Shown here: one piece after another, positions 9,210-24,200 of the stretch
How positions within the stretch are numbered: the stretch's first letter is position 1
Layout: each line of letters opens with the position of its first letter
Origin: Turritopsis dohrnii
Taxonomy: Eukaryota > Cnidaria > Hydrozoa > Anthoathecata > Oceaniidae
Direction: 5' to 3'
DNA length: 64,000 nt
NCBI GenBank assembly: GCA_027922465.2
Contig: BQMF02000266.1
Coordinates: forward strand, 62,001 to 126,000
Notes under the pieces: model-generated
Database searches by the model: none
The model's input: only the letters and a program-made list of their open reading frames with translations
Told to the model about the DNA's origin: nothing
Translations under genes and position numbers: made by a program

Positions 9210-12200
9210 GTAGACTAATTTTCTAGCATTTTAATTTTCTTTGGTTTCATGAAACTAGAGGTCTTTTTTTAATTGTAAGCAGAGGTTGTCATTAACCAAT
9301 TTCCATCAAATATCAACCCATTTCCATCATTATGTCAATTCCTTTGCACTCAATGCTTTTTATATAATTTTTTTTAGATTTGAATTCTCAAGTAGTCTTC
9401 AAAGAAATTATTGATCATCTGTATAGTCAAGAAGATGCAGATGGAAGGCCATTGTGGAAAATGTTTGATATTTTGCCATCAAAAGATGTAAGATTTATAT
9501 TCATCGTAATATGAATTATATTTATATATGTTGTCACACATAGCACTCTTATCAGAAATATGGGTTGGAAGGTGGAAATCATAAATGTAAACTTGACAGC
9601 AGATCATTAACATACTGTTATGTTTCATTCTTCCTTAGCCTTTTAAGTCTAACACATTTGCCTAATTGAGATATAGAAAATGAGAAATTATAGGCCAAGC
9701 TATGTATAACAGTCCAATATTAACTGAATTTAATGTTCTGCAATCTGATTGGGTTAGTGGAAATTTGTTTGACTGCCAGAACCAATCTAAATGCGTGGAG
9801 CTTTTTTGTGATGACATTTTCCGTTTAGTAAAGATAGTCGAAATTTTAATGAAACACTAAAATTAATTAATGCTTCAATTGAATTTCTATTTTTCAGGAG
9901 TTTCCTGTCTACTATGATTACATTGAAAACCCAATAGATTTAAAAACAATCAAGAAGAGGATCCAGGTAAAAGGCATTTCATTCAAGTTTTTTAGATTTC
10001 ATAGGAAGCACTATACCAGTCAGTTCACATTTAAATACAAAATGCAACTAAAGTCTGTTTAAAAATAGTGTGCACACTTTTAAGATTTGCTTGCCATTTG
10101 CTCAATACTGAACCAATTTTAACAATTTTATATATGACTTTTGTATAAAAAGTTTGTTTTTTTTCATCTTCTGTTTTCTTCATTTTCTTTTTCTTTTTTG
10201 GGTTGTTTTATTTCTGTAGAATATTGTGCTTTTTAATGTCTATCCAACGATACCAGACTTGTTAAAATTGGTTCAGTATTGAGCAAATGGCAAGCAAATC
10301 TTAAAGTGTGCACACTATTTTTAAACAGACTTTAGTAGGAGGATCTGGAGATGTTTTTGGAAGGTATCCCTTTACAGAGACTTAGTATCATATCAACGAA
10401 AGGGATCCTAAGGTCTACTGAACTATTCTATATATCCTTATTCCTTATTCCTTATTCCTTATTCCGCATCCTTATTCCTAATTTAGCGGACGGACGTGTT
10501 TATGGCGCTCTGAATTGAGGTCTATGAGAGTTATGTTGATTAATGCTTTGATCGTTTTGAGGCTGTTCGAATAGTACCTGGTACTGGATTTATGTATATA
10601 GTTGGAATCCTGGACTTACTGTAGTGATATTTTTGTTGAGAGATTTTTGATGTTGGATGTTTATTGCTTTCGGTTGGAATATTAGAGTTAATGTTTATGC
10701 TACACATCGTTCTCATAAATCAACAAATAGAAACCGTCGCAATACAAAATGAAATATATTTTGCTGATAATTAGTATAATCATTATCTTACAAACTGTAT
10801 CAAGTAAACAAGATGTATCCCAAGGTAGTACACTACAATGGAAAAGCTATCTGAAGGAAATTAAAATTAAAAGACATATTAAAAGAGCCAAATCTACAGT
10901 TTATTATTATCCCAATAGTGTAGCAACGTTTAACATTATCTTAGAATCTGGTGATATAGAATTAAATCCTGGACCCGGTTTCAATAAACAGGTCCATAAG
11001 AAGCAGAATGCAATCATCAAAAAAACTTTAAACAAAAAAGCTTCATCTCCTAAATGCCCGATATGTAGTATTGGTGTTGGAAATAATAGAAAACGTCTCC
11101 TGTGCACACTGTGTTTAGAACTTACACATGTTACTTGTTCTAATTTACCCGTGACAAAGGCAAAGAGCATAACATCAGCTGCACCAGTAAAATGGACATG
11201 CGATTCTTGCAATTTTCATGAGCTACCGTTCAGTAACTGTCGTTTTATCCCTGACACTGCAGATTCAAGTGAATTTATTGAATCCAACGATGGTATGCTT
11301 CAAAATCTACAAGAAAAGTTCAAAGAAAAATCGTCTTTAAAGGTCATGCATTTAAATACACAGTCGCTCATATCAACTTTCTCTGAATTCACCGCATATG
11401 TGAATGACTATCCTTTTGATGTGTATACATTAAGTGAGACGTGGTTAACATCAAATAAATACCAACTCGATTATGTCCAAATTCCTGGACTTCAATTACT
11501 TCACCAAAATCGAAAAAATAAAAAAGGAGGTGGTGTAGCTGCCTATATACGTGACGATATAGACGTAACACCTCGAGATGACTTATCTAATAAAGACACT
11601 GATATTGAAACATTATGGTTCGAACTTAAGGGAAAAAATAGAAACAGCGATATTCTTTTTGGTGTTTTTTATCAGCCGAACTTTGATGCATCATCCGTCA
11701 AATCTTGGTTGGACAAGTTTGATCAAATCTTAAATGTTGCTCTTTCCAATTGGAGGGGAATCACGATTATAGCCGGTGACATGAATATAAACTTCTTAGA
11801 ACAATCGCCTGTTGTTACTCAGTATAAAGATATTCTACAGTCATATAATTTAACCCAAAATGTCAACAAACCAACACGCAAAGGTAAATCAACAATTGAT
11901 CATATTATAACGACAAATGAATGTAAAGTAAAAGAAAATGGGCTGATCGCATGTGATGAAATCAGTGATCATGACTCACCTTATGTTTTCCTTAATGCAA
12001 GAATTAGCAGATACCAGGCTAGATTCAAGTATATGCGAGACTTCACAAAGTTTGACAAAGAATCCTTTACTAATGACTTCAGTGCGTTGCCATTCAGCAT
12101 CGTTTATAGCATGGAAACCGTTGATGATAAAGTACATCTTTTCAACAAATTAATTACTGACTGCTTACAACAACATGCTCCTTTATCAAAGAAAAAAGTT

Positions 12201-15200
12201 ACTCGCCCTCCAGCACCGTGGCTTAAAGATCTCGAAATTTGTGAATTAAAACTAAGTAGAGACAAGTTACGTTATAACGCTCACCAAACGCAAACAGAGG
12301 ATGACTGGACTAAATTTCGAGAAGTTAGAAATAAATTAAAAAAGAAAATTCGAACAACCAAAAGTAACTTTTATAAAAATGCGTTAAATTCGAATAGACC
12401 TAAAGAGGTTTGGAAAATCATACACAGAATTTTGGATCCAAATTTGAAAAACATTGTTGCTACTCCAAATTCACTAAACAATCATTTCATCGGCACTGCA
12501 CAACGCATTACTGGTGCTAAGCCTGTTAATCAAGATGTACTTCATAAACTTGTTGAGGAAGCTAATTATTCATCCGTCAATGCTTTCAAATTTAAAAACG
12601 TTACATATGAAGAGATAGTAAAGGAAATTAAATCATTGAGGGGCGACTGTTCTACCGGTCCAGATAATATACCAACTTCTATCATAAAATCTGTAGCAGA
12701 TATCATAGCATCACCACTCACACACATTATAAACTCTGCTTTGCATCAAGAAAAATTTCCACATCAATGGAAAATCGCGAAAGTAAAACCGGTTCCAAAA
12801 ATACGAAACCCAGAAGGTAACAATGATTACAGGCCTATATCAATTTTACCAGTGCTTTCCAAAGTCTTTGAACGTATAATGGCCCATCAAATATGTGACT
12901 ATATCGAAAAAGAAAAAATCTTAAAAGAATCCATGTCTGGGTTTCGGAAATCTCATTCTACAACAACAATACTACTGAAATTACGCGATGATATTATTAA
13001 AGCAATGAACCGTGGGGAAATCACCATGGCCATATTTGCTGACTATTCTAAAGCATTCGATACCGTAAATTACTCTACTATACTACAAAACCTGATCAAC
13101 CTTGGTTTTGATAAATCCTCAGTTAAGCTTATTTGTAGTTATTTGTGTGAAAGACGACAGTTTGTTCAAGTGAACGAGAAATCTTCACAAAGAAAGCCAG
13201 TAGAATTTGGTGTTCCACAAGGCTCTGTGTTGGGCCCTATTCTTTTTAACTTGTACGTATCTGACATGCAAAACTTGATTGAAACTAACATCTGCCATTA
13301 TGCTGATGACACTACCTGTTACGAACATTTCCGACCGTCGAAACTAAATCAAAATGCTTCAAAGCTTGAAAAAGTTATGCAAGATATGTTGCAGTACGCC
13401 AAAAGCAAAAATATGATTTTCAATCTTGATAAAACGAAATCGATGTTATTTGCAACAAGAAGAATGTATGACATTCATAATCTTTCAGACATTAATGCAT
13501 ATAAAATTGCAGTAGATAATGGATCCATCGAAAGAGTAAGAAACTGGAAGGTATTAGGTGTTAATTTTGATGAGAACTTATCTTGGAAGACTCACATAAA
13601 TGAAGTTGTGAAATCATGCTTTGCTAAACTATCCGTACTCCGTAAATTGAAAAGATATGCTAACTACAACAGAAGAAAGCAACTAGCTGAAACACTGGTG
13701 TTATCCAAAGTAGACTATGCTTTACCACTACTTGCAAATGCTAACCATATTGAAATTAATCGCTTACAAAAAGTGATGAGATCAGCTGCTTCGTTTGTTA
13801 CGCAAAGATATTCTCGTACTTCGGATGTTATAAATCTTCGCTGGATACCAACGATCGAACGAATTAACTATTACCAATTAAAATTAGCGCATAAAGCAAT
13901 TTACGATGAAACTTTCCCAGAATATCTAAAGCTGACTTTCAAACCTAGAGACGTAAGACTTCGTAATATTAACGAGCATACACTGCCATCAAATATGGAC
14001 ACAAAAACATTTAAGGGCTCAGTTAGTAAAATTTTCAATGACCTACCAGTTAATCTAAGATCAGAAAAGAATTATAAAACATTTTCACGTTTAGTCAAAC
14101 GATATCAACTTGACCTTGCAGTTGCAAGAAACATCAGTAGTATTTAGTTTCATACCTGAATTTAGTATCTGATTTAACTTTTTATCGTACCGAGTATTGG
14201 CTTACTCCTAGATCTCTTCTTCATAGTTGCAATTCCACCTTCCAACTTCTCTCTTCCATTGCTTTTGAATTCTCTACTGCTGAACTGTCTTAACTGGAGT
14301 GAGTAAATTTACATTTTATCCTTTCATTTATTACTGGACTATGTGCAACCTTCATTTTCCTCTCCATTTGTGTACAATTCCAATCTTTATCTGTCCTTGT
14401 GAATTTGCACATATGCCAGTTACAAATTTAACGATTTTATCACCTTTTAATAGTTATGATGTTTTATAAATTTTTTATCTTATAAATAAAAATATTGTTT
14501 TTAATATTTCTTTTCTTTTTATATTATGTATGTATATATATATACATATGTATTTATTGGGACGAAGAGCCATGTTGTAAATATGGAGATGCCCTATTTT
14601 CATTGTTGGAAATAAACAATTATTATTATTATTATTATTATTCAAATATAATTGTTTTTATATCTTAAAAAGTGAAGTAAAATCTTATTCTTCAAAATAT
14701 ATTCCAGGGTTGGAATTAAGGATTCGTTATTCGTGAATCACGAATCAATTTCTTGTTTCTACGAATCAAAAATTTGTGAAACTCCCATTTTTCACGAATT
14801 GTTTTTGAAATTTTTAACTACGCATAGCGCTTGGATATTGAGAAACGACTTTATAAAAGCCCAAGTGATACACTCACGTTATGAATGAAATTGAACGATG
14901 AAAAAATAGCATGTTTTCATTCAGAAGAAAAAATATTTTAATGGAACACCTGTCCTTTGTTCGTACGTGCTCCATAATTGAAACAAATTTTGCTCAATTC
15001 AATGAAAACATAAAAAAACACATTATCATCGAAACCATCGCAAACTCTTAATTTTCTGTTTAGAGTAGTTAGTTTTCAATTTCGCATGCTCAGTTTTCTT
15101 AAAATGGCTTCTAATTCAAAAGTTGGCCAATCTGCAAAGTTCGTTACGGCACGCAAGTGGGAGACTAGTGTGACCACTCATAAAAGATGCAAAATAAAGA

Positions 15201-18200
15201 TAAATTTCTGATCAATGATTCGTAAAAACTTGTTTTTCTTCACATCCTTTTCATTCGCATAGCGCAACAATTTTTTTCATTTCGTTTATTTCTTTGTTAG
15301 AGAATATTTCATTCATTCGTTTGCACGTGCCGCATTGGTGCACGTGTAACAATAACGAAAAATGATATATGATACAACTTGCCGTCCAACACTTCTTTGA
15401 GATTCCATGGCTGCAAAATGCTATAATAATGGTGGCTGTATTTTGCGAAAGTGTTTTCAAACGGTGATCTATTTCTGTCAAAAACATTAAATCTTATCTT
15501 TCCTGGGATATAAACAAACAAATTTTTGTTTTAGATGATGGTAGGATCTGTTAAAATAATGAAAATCGAGACTCCTATGAAAAACAAAAAACATAAACAA
15601 ATAGATAGCGATCATATATACTCGTGCTTCGCATAAAACGTGAAAATTTTCTAATTTTTTCACGAAGCGATATTTTTTCCTTAATTCCAACCATGTATTC
15701 ATTCAACACCCAGATTTTTCCTGTTGTTAAAAATTGTATGATGTACGAATTTTTTCATTGTTTGTAATTTTTTCCCTTAGTTCTTTGCTTCTTTATTTCT
15801 TTATTTCTTTTTTCAAGACTCGTCAATATGATGACATTGAAGAATTAGAGAAAGATATCATGTTGGTATTTTCAAATGCTCGAGCTTTTAATGAACCGAG
15901 ATCTCAAATTTCAAAGGTCTGTCATATTGTTTGCTGCCTTGTGAAAAACCAAAATGTAAGTTCATCATAACTGTTCTGGTTTAAAACCTTTTTAGGATGC
16001 TACCAGCTTGAAACGTGCATACTTAAGCAAAAAGGCCGAACTTAACAAAAGTACAGTTGGTCGAGTAGGAAGGAAACCAAAGTAAGTTGAAAGGCTACAT
16101 TTGATCAAGATCTCTCTCAAAGTCAAAGTTATTTTTATTCTGACGACAATAAAATTTTTGTTGTTTTGCACCATAATGACATTAAAAGGAACATTAAGAA
16201 AGGAACATGTTTACTGGAAATTTATTTTATCATTCTATTTACCTGAAATTTTATTGATTATTAATGTAGATATAACCAGGATATTTGATCTAACAACTGA
16301 TATGCTTCAAAGCACAAAATTATCGTTTGTGCTCTGTGGGTTTTTTCATCCATAATTTCAGTACAGAATGAATGAGTAAATTGACTTTGAACAGTTACGA
16401 GTTACCGTCTAAATCACTGAAATTAGTTTTCACTTCTGTTTTGTATAGAAGGTCATTTTTTCGTTAGTTTAATTTAAAGAAAAATGGCAGATGCCACTGG
16501 AGAAAATTAAATAACAGTTTTCATTTCGAAAAGAAACATTTTTTTTTCAGTTTCTATGTTTATATTTTCCTGTCAACTTTCGATAAGACTTTCATAAGAG
16601 TGATGTCGTTTGATTTATAGATTAAAAAATTCACATAGCATAAGGCGTGACTTTCGATATTTTACAAAGTAGTGCATCATTGAAATATCTATGGGCAGCA
16701 TAGCAAAATTTTTGCCAATTTTACATGGAACCAATTTCATTATGGTGTAATTTTACATCGAATGGTCCTTCTTGCAATCCATCTTTCATCTTATTTTTGT
16801 CTGAAAATTTTGATCCTAATCACGGCAAACTGTTTTGAGTGTTGAAATCATCAGCAAGCCACAATGTTGTTTTCAGGTTAAGAAAATCAAGGCGTACAGC
16901 ATCAATTGATTCGGAAATGTCCGAGCAGTCGGAACCACAGGATGAAGATCATGAAGAGGAGCCTGATGAGGTTGAAGACTCGAAAGATATGGAGAGCTCT
17001 GCAGATACACCGTGCAAAACTCCAAGCAAATTTGATAATAGTGATTTTTTATCTCCACCTGGACAGATTCCCACAGGTTCTCCAAAAGACGATGGTTTAA
17101 TCGACATTAACTTCGAACATAATATATTTTCTAATTTGTACAATATGGTGGTTGGCTTTTCAGATTCTAATGGCCGTAAACTCTCTGCTCCATTCATTAA
17201 ATTGCCAATTAGAAGGTAAAATTAAAACTAAAAAATGATTATTAGAAATTTCATAAGGTGAATAAAGGCCATGTATTGTTTTTGAATGATACTGGGCATC
17301 TGTTTCTTTTATTTATGATAGGTTATTTCCTGATTATTATGAATGTATAAAAAAACCACTATCGTTGGGTAAGATAAGAACGAAAATTAAGGTAAGACTT
17401 TGGACTATTTTGTTTACTCATTATTGACAACAATTTTTCATGAAAACACAGCTAAATGGATTTGGCACCACGATTGGTCATTCTAGATTTCAAATCAACA
17501 AGAACAAACAAGGAGAATAAGATTGATAACAAATGCTGTAATTGTAAACATCATCGGGGTGATGTTCCTCTTTCCGCTAACTTGTTCTTCTGCCCGCTAA
17601 CTAATTTCACGTTCATCAAAAGTGATGTAAATAACGAAATTTTATGGAATTTAAGTGTTCCTGAAGTTTCAGTTTAAATGTCAATATTTTGACGAACTCA
17701 TATCCCTGCCTTATTTTTGATTATATTTCATTGTTTTACATGGTAATTGATCATCATTACAAATGTCTGGAGAACAATTTTTAATCTATTAAACAATATT
17801 ATGTTATGTTATGTTATGTTATGTTATTCCATTAGAATTCCATTCTTATCCTAGAATTCCATTCTTATCCCTTTTCTATTTTCTGTTTCTTTTTTCACAG
17901 GCATCTTACTACAATGATTTAAATATATTAGAGAAAGACTTCAATATTGTTTTTGATAATGCTCAACTCTATCATGCTGCAGGCAGTCAACAAAATACCG
18001 TGAGTATAATCCTAGTGTGCAAAATTGTCACAAAATTACTGCGATGTAGAGCATTTTTATTGAAATAGTATGGATACTTCCATAGAAATGCACTCCTTCG
18101 CATTGATTGTCCTATGAACTAAGAACTTTCCAATCATTAATAATATTTTTTGTATTTTTTTATTTTTTTTTTGTTTGGTGTTGTTTTACGTGACTAGCCT

Positions 18201-21200
18201 CACTCAGTTGCTATTGCATCTGCTTTCCAAGAGGGGTCACAGCATAGGTTGGAGCAGTCTTTTCAATATGTAAATCAGTAGCAACAAGATCACGCAGTTA
18301 AGCTATCCCAAGACGCACAATGTCACACACCTACTTTTTTCGACCTTTCACTCGAATTTGTGTATTAAAACATTTTTTTGAACAGTTGTTTTAATTTGTG
18401 CAAGTTTCTCTTTGTGGAAATCCTGGTTAAGCTTCTATTTCACTGTGGTATTGTAAAGGGAGCTGGAAACCAAGGTGCTTTTTAACTTCACTAAATAACA
18501 CGAAAACGAGTGCTACTGGTACCACTTATGTTTCGATATTCTTTCGTTGGGTGAAGAAATGAATTCATATAAATTTCAAAATTACCTTAGCAGCGGTGGT
18601 CTTCTCCTTAGCAACACCAACTTGGTGAATGATCACTTGTGACCGGTTGAGGGAAAAGGAACCATTCACCATGGGGTCGTACGAAAACCTTGAAGGGAGA
18701 TTCTAACAAATGGAATCCTTTGCAAGGACAAAAAAGCGGTTAGATGTGTAAAAACCGTGTTTGAATGTCATATAAACGCGTTTAAACCCTAAGAAAATGC
18801 GTTGAGCATAAGAGTGTTAGCATGAAGTGATGGAACGGACGTAATTTCCCTTGTGCAACCTTTTGAAGATCTTAACCTCAATAGCATTAACATCTTTTTC
18901 AAAAGATCTTGGGGCCGCATATAAACTTTCTCATGGAAATTTTGTTAATGTTTGAATTTGACTTCATGCTACTATATGAGAAAAATATTAGCAAGATCCT
19001 TATGCATTCCATTGCATCTTCATTTAAAAAAACATTCGATTATAGGACACACTCTGTGTTCATGGTTATAAACATTCGATTGAACTCTTTTTTTTGATGA
19101 TTTTTAGAATTCTTACGGCGTGAATTATTTTAAAATTCTTACGGCATAACTTACACTTTAATTTTTACGCTTCGGTAAAGCATGATTCTAAAATATTCGA
19201 ATTTCCGAACTTTTAGTTTAAACTCGTTTAAACTATCAGTTTGGCGTTTAAACGCAAGCATTAAAGAGTTTAAACACCGTTGAAATGCTAGTTTAACTGC
19301 CATTTTTACTAGAGTTTAAATGCATTAAATGAGCGATTAGTCCCTTTTCCCTCAACTGGTCACACTTTATACCTAAGTTATCTTCCGTTATCAATTGAGC
19401 GTAAAAACTAATATAATAGGTTGAGCATGTTTTTCGAAATCTTCCATTGAAAAGCCCCATGGTTTTTCCATCGTACCTCATATTGAGAAGACTGGTTGGA
19501 GGCTCCAAAGTATTTGACACTCTCATGAGTGACACAAACCCAAGGACCTGTGCTGTTCTAGATGACTTCCTGCAACACTCAATATATTATCTACCCAATT
19601 TCCCTCACATAACATGGGTCGACCCGGCACTATGGTACATGCATTTGGGCATGGTGAATCACTGCCAAGGGGAATTGAACCCTGACCTCTCACATGAATT
19701 AGAAGAGTGATAACCACTGTACTACCGCACTGTTTAAGAGACTCAGGAATTTCATGAGATTTTGATTCACTACGAATCTGAATCTATCATAGAGAAGGTA
19801 GCTTACTACATAGTACAGTTGAGTAACGTTTGAGTTTGGAGGATTCCCGAACAGACTTCCTTGTAAGCTGATGTCGTAACCCTCTTATGATAGTACTTGC
19901 TTAAATAAACACGACATTGCCTATTGTTTACTGCTCATTCAATGATACAAGAAATTCTTTCGAAATCGTCTACTTGTTTGTATGTTTTTCCATGTGCATG
20001 ACAAGCATTTGACTATCCCACAACCCAGTGGGCAAAATTGTCAGAAAGTCGCTGCATTGAAGAGCATTTTCATTAAAATAATGTGCATGTTATTATAGAA
20101 ATGCACTCCCTTGCAGTGATTCTTCAACAACTGGGAATGATTATGGTTATGATTCATATTGAATCATATTGAAACCTTAGAAAGTCATCTGTGTTTTATT
20201 ATTTTACATGAAAAAATAATTATATGGTTTGATGATACTTACAAGATTTATGTGCTTAATTTGGTGTTAAGCATGAATATTTCTTCTCCATTCATAGGAT
20301 GCGATGCAACTGCAACTGCTGATGAAGCAAAAAAAGTCTGAGCTTGAAAAAACAACTGAATACATTGAAATGAGAGAATTGATGCCAGTGAGTTCACACT
20401 AAATCACAGTTTTGTATCTTATAATGCTTTGGGAAAATTTGGTTACAACATTGCAGCAATTATAATATATATTGACTTTAGTAAATAGGATTAATCCATT
20501 AATTCTGAATAGTTTCATGTTAGAAGTGTTTTAAAACACCAAATGAATTTGATTCTTTTGGGCTAAAAAGATCATTTTAACCTGACTTCGTGTCATTGGT
20601 GCCATTTTCTAGAAACGTGGTCGGCCAAAACTTCCAAAAACAGATGGTGCTGATGAAGCTCATACTCCCATCAGTGCTACTAAAAAACGCAAGGCGAAGG
20701 AGAGCATCACACCATTGGAAGTGCAAGATCTTCAAGTGCTGAAGCAAAAGTTACTGCAACTATACAGTTGTGTTTTAGATTACAAGGTAAGACTCTATCC
20801 AATATGGCAATGATATGACTTCATGACCACATAAGCATTGCTTCTGTTTACATTTTCTCTTTCTATGCAGCTGTATAAGTGAATGTTAACTTTGCGGTGG
20901 GGTGTATGCTTCCTGTCTGGGAAGGTCATGGGTGCAATCCCTGGTTAAGTCATGTCAATAACTATAGCAATGTGAATCCATCCTCTCAGCTTTGCATGCA
21001 AATTTAGGGTGGGATTGATGACTAAGGGGATTTGAAGAGGTGATCCTGGGTAAATAATCCTATTGTTGTTTTTTTTTTGCCCACATCAAACATTGCTTTG
21101 TGTTGTCATGCACTGCAATAGGTTCACATTGATGCTGTGCCGATATCAAACTTGTGTGGTCTATGGTATACATCAGTGTTTGCTGTATCATATTTTGTCA

Positions 21201-24200
21201 TATATCTCTCTTTGAATGAAGAAAGGAGGGTCTTTCATTTAAAACATGCCTTTAATGTTGTTTTTATTAATAATAGGATTCAGAAGGTCGGATGCTCTCA
21301 GAAATGTTTGTGGAACTTCCAGATAAATCGGAGTATCCTGATTACTATAAAGTTATACCAAACCCAATAGACATGATGACGATTAGCAAAAGGGTGCAAG
21401 GTGGTTATTATGCAAATGAGGACGAGTTTATCCATGACTTTGAAGTGTTATTTCAAAATGCTCGCCATTTTAATGAAGAGGGTTCTGAAATTTATGAAGA
21501 TTCAGTTATCCTTGAAAAAGCATTAAAGAAGAAACGACGTTGGTTGACACATCTTACAGGTGTGTATATGTGTGATGTTTTTCTTGTTTCAGCACTAAGG
21601 TTGTTGAAAGCATTGAAAAATGTTCAATTTAATTTTAACCTTCACCTAAACCATTTTCTAAAGAACTTAGACTAAGGGTTTATTTTTATATCTCTAGATG
21701 GAAAGACAGTAAGCCCTTTGAAGGCCCCACGACAAAGGTATTATTATAGCACTGTTTTCAAAGTTATTGTCATTGTTCAAAACTTTGGTTGCATTTCTCT
21801 GAATCATTTTGGTTTGTTTTTTTTTTTTTTTGTAGTCGCACACCAACAAGTGGTCAGTTTTCTTCAAAGTGTCAAGAGCTCCTCTCCTACATTAAAAACT
21901 TTACTGTTAGTACCTTCTTATATGATGACACTTTCCAATTTTTCTTACAATAATTATAGGATAACATACATTATTATATATTGGTTGTCATTCAGGATGA
22001 AAATGGTCGAAATTTGGCCCAAATATTTGAACGCCTTCCATCAAAAATGGTATGAGCTATAATGTGAATATCAGAATATCTATAATGATTAATTCTGATG
22101 TAAGACTTATTCCGCACCTTGCCTTATTTTGAAGCATCTGTTGGTTCATTTTTTTTCATAGGAATACCCAGAGTATTACCAACTAATCAAAAAACCAATA
22201 GACATTTCCTTCATCTCCTCTCGTGTTAACAAGGTTTGTTCGTCTTTCTTCATGGCTTATCAAGGTACTTCAACCCTTCAATGTCTTATGACAACCTTTG
22301 TTTTGACTAACTGATTAGTTATTCTGGAGTATTTGGCTTGAATGTTGTAAGGTGGATCTTTTGGATCTGATTTTATTTCTTTTTCATAGTACACAAGTAC
22401 AAGTGACCTAGAGCAGGATTTACTTTTGATGTTTGACAATGCCTGCCACTTCAACGACCCTGATTCACAAATTTACAAAGATGCACTCACACTTCTACGT
22501 GCAGTTATCAAGAAGAAACAAGAAATTGACCCAGACATCGAAACCACATTGCCGAATGTCAAACAGCTAGTCCAAAATTTGCTGAACATTTTATATACTA
22601 ACGTAATGAACCACAAGGTAAACATTCATGAACATTTAAAAATAGATTTTTTTAATAAACAGTTTCTATATTAAGGGAGTTATCTATATATTAACTAGCC
22701 GCCAAGGCGGCGTCGCTCGCCGCCCATGTCCACTGTCCATGTATCACTGTATCAATAAACGTAAAATTTCCTTATAAACGGCTCGTACAACTTGTGTTCA
22801 ACCAGAAGCAGATTCGAAGTCACAACCTCTGGTAAAACCGATCTTTTATCAGTGTAACAATACACTCAAAACGTAGAGAGAGAAAACTTCAACTTTTTAT
22901 TAACTTTTGTTTTAAGAAAGTTACGCGCTCTAACATGGGTGCTATCAAACGTAAGGGGGAAATGGTTTCTCTTCTTAAAAAGTTCACACGGAGGAGAGAA
23001 AAAAGGCACGTGCTAAATGAATAAATAGAATAAAAAAACGTTCGATCAGAACGCTTAACAATTAAAAGAAGAAATTGATTTATTAAAAGAAAAGCAAAAA
23101 AAAAGCATTTTGTTTTGATATGATACTCTTTTTTTACCTATCGGTTTTTAAACATTTTGATTGCTCAAAAAAAAAGTTCACCCGTCTCAGACAGTCAGGC
23201 AAGAGTTAGTGGCAAACCGAACATATGCTGCCACGTTCTGCCACTGCTGCTTTTTGTCCAAAATGTTTAATCAGTTAGTTTCTTTGTATTTAGTTGATGT
23301 ACTATTTTCAAAGCCAAGTCAATGTGGAATATAAAACTAACAATAATGATAAAAACAAAACGTTATTCCTATTAGTTCATCAGCCAAAAAAGTCACGTTC
23401 GATTGGGGTTGCAATGTATTTGCTTCGAACTCACATCGCACACAAAAAAAGAAATAATTTCGCTCACAACTCAATCTACCATTTTGCGTGACTTACAAAC
23501 AAACAGACAGACAGACAGAGAATCGGCTATTAATATATAGATAGCCGATTCTCTGTCTGTTTGTTTGTTTGTTTGTTTGTTTGTTTGTAAGTCACGCAAA
23601 ATGGTAGATTGAGTTGTGAGCGAAATTATTTCTTTTTTTGTGTGCGACGTGAGTTCGAAGCAAATACATTGCAACCCCAATCGAACGTGACTTTTTTTGG
23701 CTGATGAACTAATAGGAATAACGTTTTGTTTTTATCATTATTGTTAGTTTTATATTCCACATTATTGACGTGGCTTTGAAAACAGTACATCAACTAAATA
23801 CAAAGTCACTAACTGATTAAATATTTGGGACAAAAAGCAGCAGTGGCAGAACGTGGCAGCATATGTTCGGTTTGCCACTAACTCTTGCCTGACTGTCTGA
23901 GACGGGTGAACTTTTTTTTTTGAGCAATCAAAATGTTTAAAAAACGATAGGTAAAAAAAGAGTATCATATCAAAAGAAAATGTTTTTTTTTTTTTTTTTG
24001 CTTTTCTTTTAATAATTTAATTTGTTCTTTTAATTGTTAAGCGTTCTAATCGAACGTTTTTTTATTCTATTTATTCATTTAGCACGTGCCTTTTTTCTCT
24101 CCTCCGTGTGAACTTTTTAAGAAGAGAAACCATTTTCCCCCTGTTTGATAGCACCCATGTTAGAGCGCGTAACGTTTTTAAAACAAAAGCTAATAAAAAG

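Larger units (their letters stand above)
10340..14642 (+). mobile_element. Nearly complete CR1/L2-group non-LTR retrotransposon
   Basis: A sense-strand LINE in intron 4 of PBRM1. It has about 400 bp of 5' sequence (with a TTATTCC microsatellite at about 10437-10480), one long intact open reading frame (10749-14147), about 480 bp of 3' UTR with an AATAAA near 14612, and an (ATT)n tail at about 14622-14642 typical of CR1/L2-type ends. I see no ORF1 before it. The 5' limit is set at the end of the adjoining MITE and is approximate. Confidence 0.75.
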
